Both the position numbers and the translations under genes were made by a program. Shown in pieces: positions 61,111 through 64,000 of a stretch of 64,000 nt of DNA. The DNA comes from JAJDAT01 sp964570665 (lineage in GTDB: Bacteria > Nitrospinota > Nitrospinia > Nitrospinales > JAJDAT01), in assembly GCA_964570665.1 (NCBI GenBank), contig CAZMZH010000001.1, positions 434,001 through 498,000 of the forward strand, given 5' to 3'. A model generated the notes under the pieces. It was not told where the DNA came from, did no database searches, and was given only the letters and a program-made list of their open reading frames with translations. Position 1 is the stretch's first letter, and each line of letters starts with the position of its first letter.

Positions 61111-62955
61111 ATGTCGACAAAAATTGCTTTCATAAATATGCCTTTTGGGTTCCATATTTACCCATCCATTCAGCTGGGTACATTATCCACCCTTGTAAAG
61201 GCTCACGGATGGGAATCCCATAGCTTTTATTTCAATTTGCAATTTGCTCACCAAATTGAATTGCCGATTTACAACCAACTTTGCGAAGAAAGACATTTAA
61301 TTGGGGAGTGGTTGTTCTCAGAAATCCTCTTCGGCGCTTCGCCAAAAAACCAAAGCTATTCAAATCGCTATTCGTCCCACTTGGAACATGTCGCCCAAAA
61401 AATAGATAGACCTGTACAATTTTTATTAGATGTAAAAAAGAAAATGGTTCCTGAGTTTCTTCATTGGGCTGCAGAAGCTGTCGATTGGACTCTTTTTGAC
61501 GTTGTTGGTTTTTCTTCGACATTTAACCAAAATATCGCAAGCCTCACGTTATCCAAATTGATAAAAGAAAAGAATCCTGACGTTAAAATTCTTTTTGGCG
61601 GTTCTAATTTTGAATCAGAAATGGGATTAGAATATTTTAAAGCTTTTTCCTGGATTGACTACGCGGTTTTGGGCGAAGCGGAGCCTGTACTTCCTAAGCT
61701 AATGGACGCAATAGATACGAATAGCGAACCTCCTAGTGGGGTTGTCTATAGGAAAGATGAACAAATCATTTTCGAACAATGTACCGAAACCTTCGAAAAC
61801 TTTGCAGATTATGGCCCACCTGATTATGACGATTTTTACGATCAAATTAAGCAAATTGATCCTAACTCTCCGCTATTAGAAAACCCTATCATATTATATG
61901 AAACAGCCCGGGGGTGTTGGTGGGGGGAAAAGCATCATTGTACTTTTTGTGGTCTCAATGCCTTTACTATGGAATTTCGTTCAAAACCTGCGGAACAAGT
62001 TCGTAAGGAGATTGCGGAACTTTCTCAAAAGTACGACACCTTTAGATTTCGAATTGTCGATAATATTTTAGAAATGAAATATATTGATGGAGTGTTTGAA
62101 AATTTTGCGGAAGAAAATTACGATTTCCAATTTTTTATCGAAGTAAAAAGTAATTTAACTAAAAAACAAATCCAAACTCTGGCTCACGGAGGCGTTAATG
62201 TTATTCAACCAGGAATAGAAAGTTTCAGTCCCAATCAGTTAAGGGAAATGGATAAGGGAGTCAGACCCATTCAAAATATTACATGTTTAAAGTGGTCCAT
62301 GTACTATGGGATTGATTGTGAGTGGAATATTTTGACAGGATTTCCAGGAGAAACAGACGACGATTACCGAAAACAAATCGACATCTTAAAACACCTGACA
62401 CACTTAAAACCGCCTATTGGAGTGGGTGACCTTTGGCTGGAAAGATTTAGCCCCTATTTCACTAAGCCAGAAGAATATGGAGTTAAGATAACAGGTCCAG
62501 GGGAAGCATATGGTTTTGTGTACGACGAAAAACAACTAGATTTGATGAAAATCGCATACGACTTTGAGTTTGAGACCCCAGCAAGTATCGATCCTGCTTT
62601 AGTTCAAGAATTACGCGATGTTGTTACAAATTGGGAAAACCGCCATAAATCAGACCAAATTCCGTTTCTCTTTTTTACGAAATCGCCTAATTTTGTTAAT
62701 GTTTATGACGGAAGGCCTAGCGATCAACCTATCAAAAAACGTTTCGAGGGAGAAATGGCCTCTATTATTTCTTTTTGTAACGAGAGTCCTAAATCGCTCG
62801 AACAAATTAGGGAATTCATCCAAAATAAAAATCAAAAATTAGACAGCGGCCAGCCATTGGAATTAATATTACAAGATTTAATCCAACAAGGCATAATTTT
62901 TGGAGAAAAAGGGAAATATCTAACCCTAGCTTTCCCTCACAACTCAAATATGTAA
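61111..62955 (+). CDS. RiPP-maturation-type radical SAM protein with B12-binding domain
   Basis: A 614-residue protein. A cobalamin-binding domain lies at about residues 1-200 (IAFINMPFGF, IQLGTLSTLVKAHGW, DVVGFSSTFNQNIASL, LFGGSNFESEMG). The radical SAM core follows with CWWGEKHHCTFCGLN (Cys269, Cys277, Cys280), EVKSNLTKKQIQ, INPG-like VIQPGIESFSPNQLREMDKG, and WNILTGFPGE. The CxxxxxxxCxxC spacing and this set of motifs match the 'ribosomal peptide maturation radical SAM protein 1' group, known as C-methyltransferases. No small precursor gene is seen nearby. It lies 51 bases after the acyl-CoA ligase. Confidence 0.85.
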   Translation: MSTKIAFINMPFGFHIYPSIQLGTLSTLVKAHGWESHSFYFNLQFAHQIELPIYNQLCEERHLIGEWLFSEILFGASPKNQSYSNRYSSHLEHVAQKIDRPVQFLLDVKKKMVPEFLHWAAEAVDWTLFDVVGFSSTFNQNIASLTLSKLIKEKNPDVKILFGGSNFESEMGLEYFKAFSWIDYAVLGEAEPVLPKLMDAIDTNSEPPSGVVYRKDEQIIFEQCTETFENFADYGPPDYDDFYDQIKQIDPNSPLLENPIILYETARGCWWGEKHHCTFCGLNAFTMEFRSKPAEQVRKEIAELSQKYDTFRFRIVDNILEMKYIDGVFENFAEENYDFQFFIEVKSNLTKKQIQTLAHGGVNVIQPGIESFSPNQLREMDKGVRPIQNITCLKWSMYYGIDCEWNILTGFPGETDDDYRKQIDILKHLTHLKPPIGVGDLWLERFSPYFTKPEEYGVKITGPGEAYGFVYDEKQLDLMKIAYDFEFETPASIDPALVQELRDVVTNWENRHKSDQIPFLFFTKSPNFVNVYDGRPSDQPIKKRFEGEMASIISFCNESPKSLEQIREFIQNKNQKLDSGQPLELILQDLIQQGIIFGEKGKYLTLAFPHNSNM

Positions 62956-62996
62956 ACTAAAGGCCCCTGTTTAAGTCCAGCAATTTATTTAATTAA

Positions 62997-64000
62997 CTAC
63001 TTCGCGCAACGAAACCCCATACTTTCCGGTCGATAATTCATCACAATGCTGTTTCTATTAGCTACGCGCAACTCAAAAGGCCGCATATTCCAGGCGCCTC
63101 CTCTAAATATCTTTCTCACCTTTTGCATTTCCGGTCCTTCAGGGTTGTGTTGGGGACTAATTTGGTAATAGTTTTCTTGCATAAAATCATTTACCCATTC
63201 ACTAAGATTCCCTACCATTTCATATAAACCAAATGCATTAGGTTTATATGTTCCAATAGGAGCCGTATGGGAATAACCATCGTCTAAATCCGAAATATTA
63301 TCATTTAGTTTACATCGTTTGTCGCAAAAGTTAGCGTATTGGATGTCAATCTTATCTCCCCAATAAAACTCAGTATTAGCGCCAGCGCGAGCTGCATATT
63401 CCCATTCGGCTTCTGAAGGTAACCTTTTTCCTGTTCTTTTACAGTATTCATTGGCTTCGAACCATGTAACGCTATCAACAGGTAAATTGGCTCCCAAATT
63501 AAGAGAAGGATTTGCTCCCATAACTGCTTGAAAGGATTTTTGATTAACTTCATATTGGTCCAATTCAAATTTTGCCAAACACACTTTATGAACTGGTCTT
63601 TCGTCAGTATCGCCTTTTTCGCTTCCCATTTGAAAACAACCAGCCTTTATTGTAACCATGGGATCGCCAACATCCGGTGTAGAATCTATTATTTTCTTTT
63701 TTACCTTTGCGCTGGTTTCCTTAACCATGAAATAAACTCGGCTTAAAACGCCTTCATATTTCACTTTGGCTTTATATTTGGGAACCAATTTCATTTTCCC
63801 AGTATCTTTAAAGAAAAATCTATAATGTGGAATTGGAGCCTTCCGGTCAAGGTCTACATAATTCCTCATATTATTTTGACCATCCTCTGGCGTTACCACG
63901 GTCTCATCAACTAACTCAGCTGGCCTAGGCTTAGACTTTCCTTCCAAAAAAACTAAAACATCTCTTCCTGTAGAAACAGGCATTGCCAAAATTCTATCCA
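62997..64000 (-). CDS. SUMF1/FGE-fold protein, 5' end beyond window
   Basis: The reading frame is open to the right edge, so the N-terminus is missing; at least 330 residues are visible. A beta-rich stretch of about 110 residues (LVPKYKAKVKYEGVLSRVYFM) is followed by the SUMF1 domain: IKAGCFQMGSEKGDTDERPVH, YEVNQKSFQAVMG, SVTWFEANEYCKRTGKRLPSE, AFGLYEMVGNLSEWVND, IFRGGAWNM, MGFRCAK. The two Cys of active formylglycine-generating enzymes are absent. It resembles the exported SUMF1 protein at 23.5 kb. The window cannot show whether a signal peptide precedes it. Confidence 0.85.
   Translation of the reverse strand, partial: DRILAMPVSTGRDVLVFLEGKSKPRPAELVDETVVTPEDGQNNMRNYVDLDRKAPIPHYRFFFKDTGKMKLVPKYKAKVKYEGVLSRVYFMVKETSAKVKKKIIDSTPDVGDPMVTIKAGCFQMGSEKGDTDERPVHKVCLAKFELDQYEVNQKSFQAVMGANPSLNLGANLPVDSVTWFEANEYCKRTGKRLPSEAEWEYAARAGANTEFYWGDKIDIQYANFCDKRCKLNDNISDLDDGYSHTAPIGTYKPNAFGLYEMVGNLSEWVNDFMQENYYQISPQHNPEGPEMQKVRKIFRGGAWNMRPFELRVANRNSIVMNYRPESMGFRCAK

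Overview
The window is about 64 kb of AT-rich (by eye roughly 38-40% GC), gene-dense DNA from a Gram-negative bacterium. Outer-membrane chemistry is implied by a Kdo-8-phosphate synthase (kdsA), sugar nucleotidyltransferase and DegT-type aminotransferase genes, RND and ABC transporters, and exported Kelch and SUMF1-like proteins. Ferredoxin-type nitrite reductase followed by a formate/nitrite channel, an abundance of response-regulator, GGDEF and HD-GYP proteins, and the low GC fit a Nitrospinota-like or deltaproteobacterial-type lineage; that placement is an inference and no rRNA marker is present. No rRNA, tRNA, CRISPR array, insertion sequence or prophage was found.

Layout. 1-1 kb: 5' end of an RND exporter and a tiny membrane protein. 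1.3-7.3 kb: an all-minus-strand accessory island with a CREST/ceramidase-like hydrolase, an unknown protein, a TIR-TPR protein and a CHAT-like/STAND NTPase/TPR protein. 7.5-20 kb: kdsA, a Kelch protein, a nucleosidase, signalling proteins (HD-GYP, receiver-PAS, cyclic-nucleotide-binding kinase), rlmD, asnS, a DegT aminotransferase and the yggT-divIVA-yggU cluster. 20-29 kb: mtnA, an NDP-sugar pyrophosphorylase, SUMF1, YqeY, gcvT-gcvH-gcvPA and a MobA-like transferase. 29-33 kb: lepA-lepB-HAD phosphatase and a lone XRE protein. 33-36 kb: a Glu/His-rich tandem-repeat membrane protein, hisG and hisI. 36-43 kb: LRR, YqgE, RluA, Dus, CNBD, SpoU methyltransferase, DUF2231, then tlyA-xseB on the minus strand. 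42.6-47 kb: DCC/lipase-maturation-factor pair, an ABC exporter and a small membrane protein. 47-52 kb: receiver-GGDEF, nirA-FNT and an XRE/metallo-beta-lactamase fusion. 52-59 kb: a large sensor kinase, a CheY-like regulator, yggS-proC-SPOR and a pseudo-receiver/CheX protein. 59.5-64 kb: acyl-CoA ligase, a RiPP-type radical SAM protein and a second SUMF1 protein running off the edge.

The most interesting system is the two-gene CHAT/STAND/TPR plus TIR/TPR operon at 3.2-7.3 kb. It has the parts list of an NLR-like, NAD-depleting immune module, but the protease-like domain lacks its catalytic His and Cys. The second notable point is two genes about 0.8 kb apart (tlyA and the DCC-LMF pair), each interrupted at a nine-base homopolymer in a way that a -1 shift repairs exactly: either programmed slippage or assembly error. 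The third is an orphan RiPP-maturase radical SAM gene next to an acyl-CoA ligase. Much of the rest is ordinary housekeeping.
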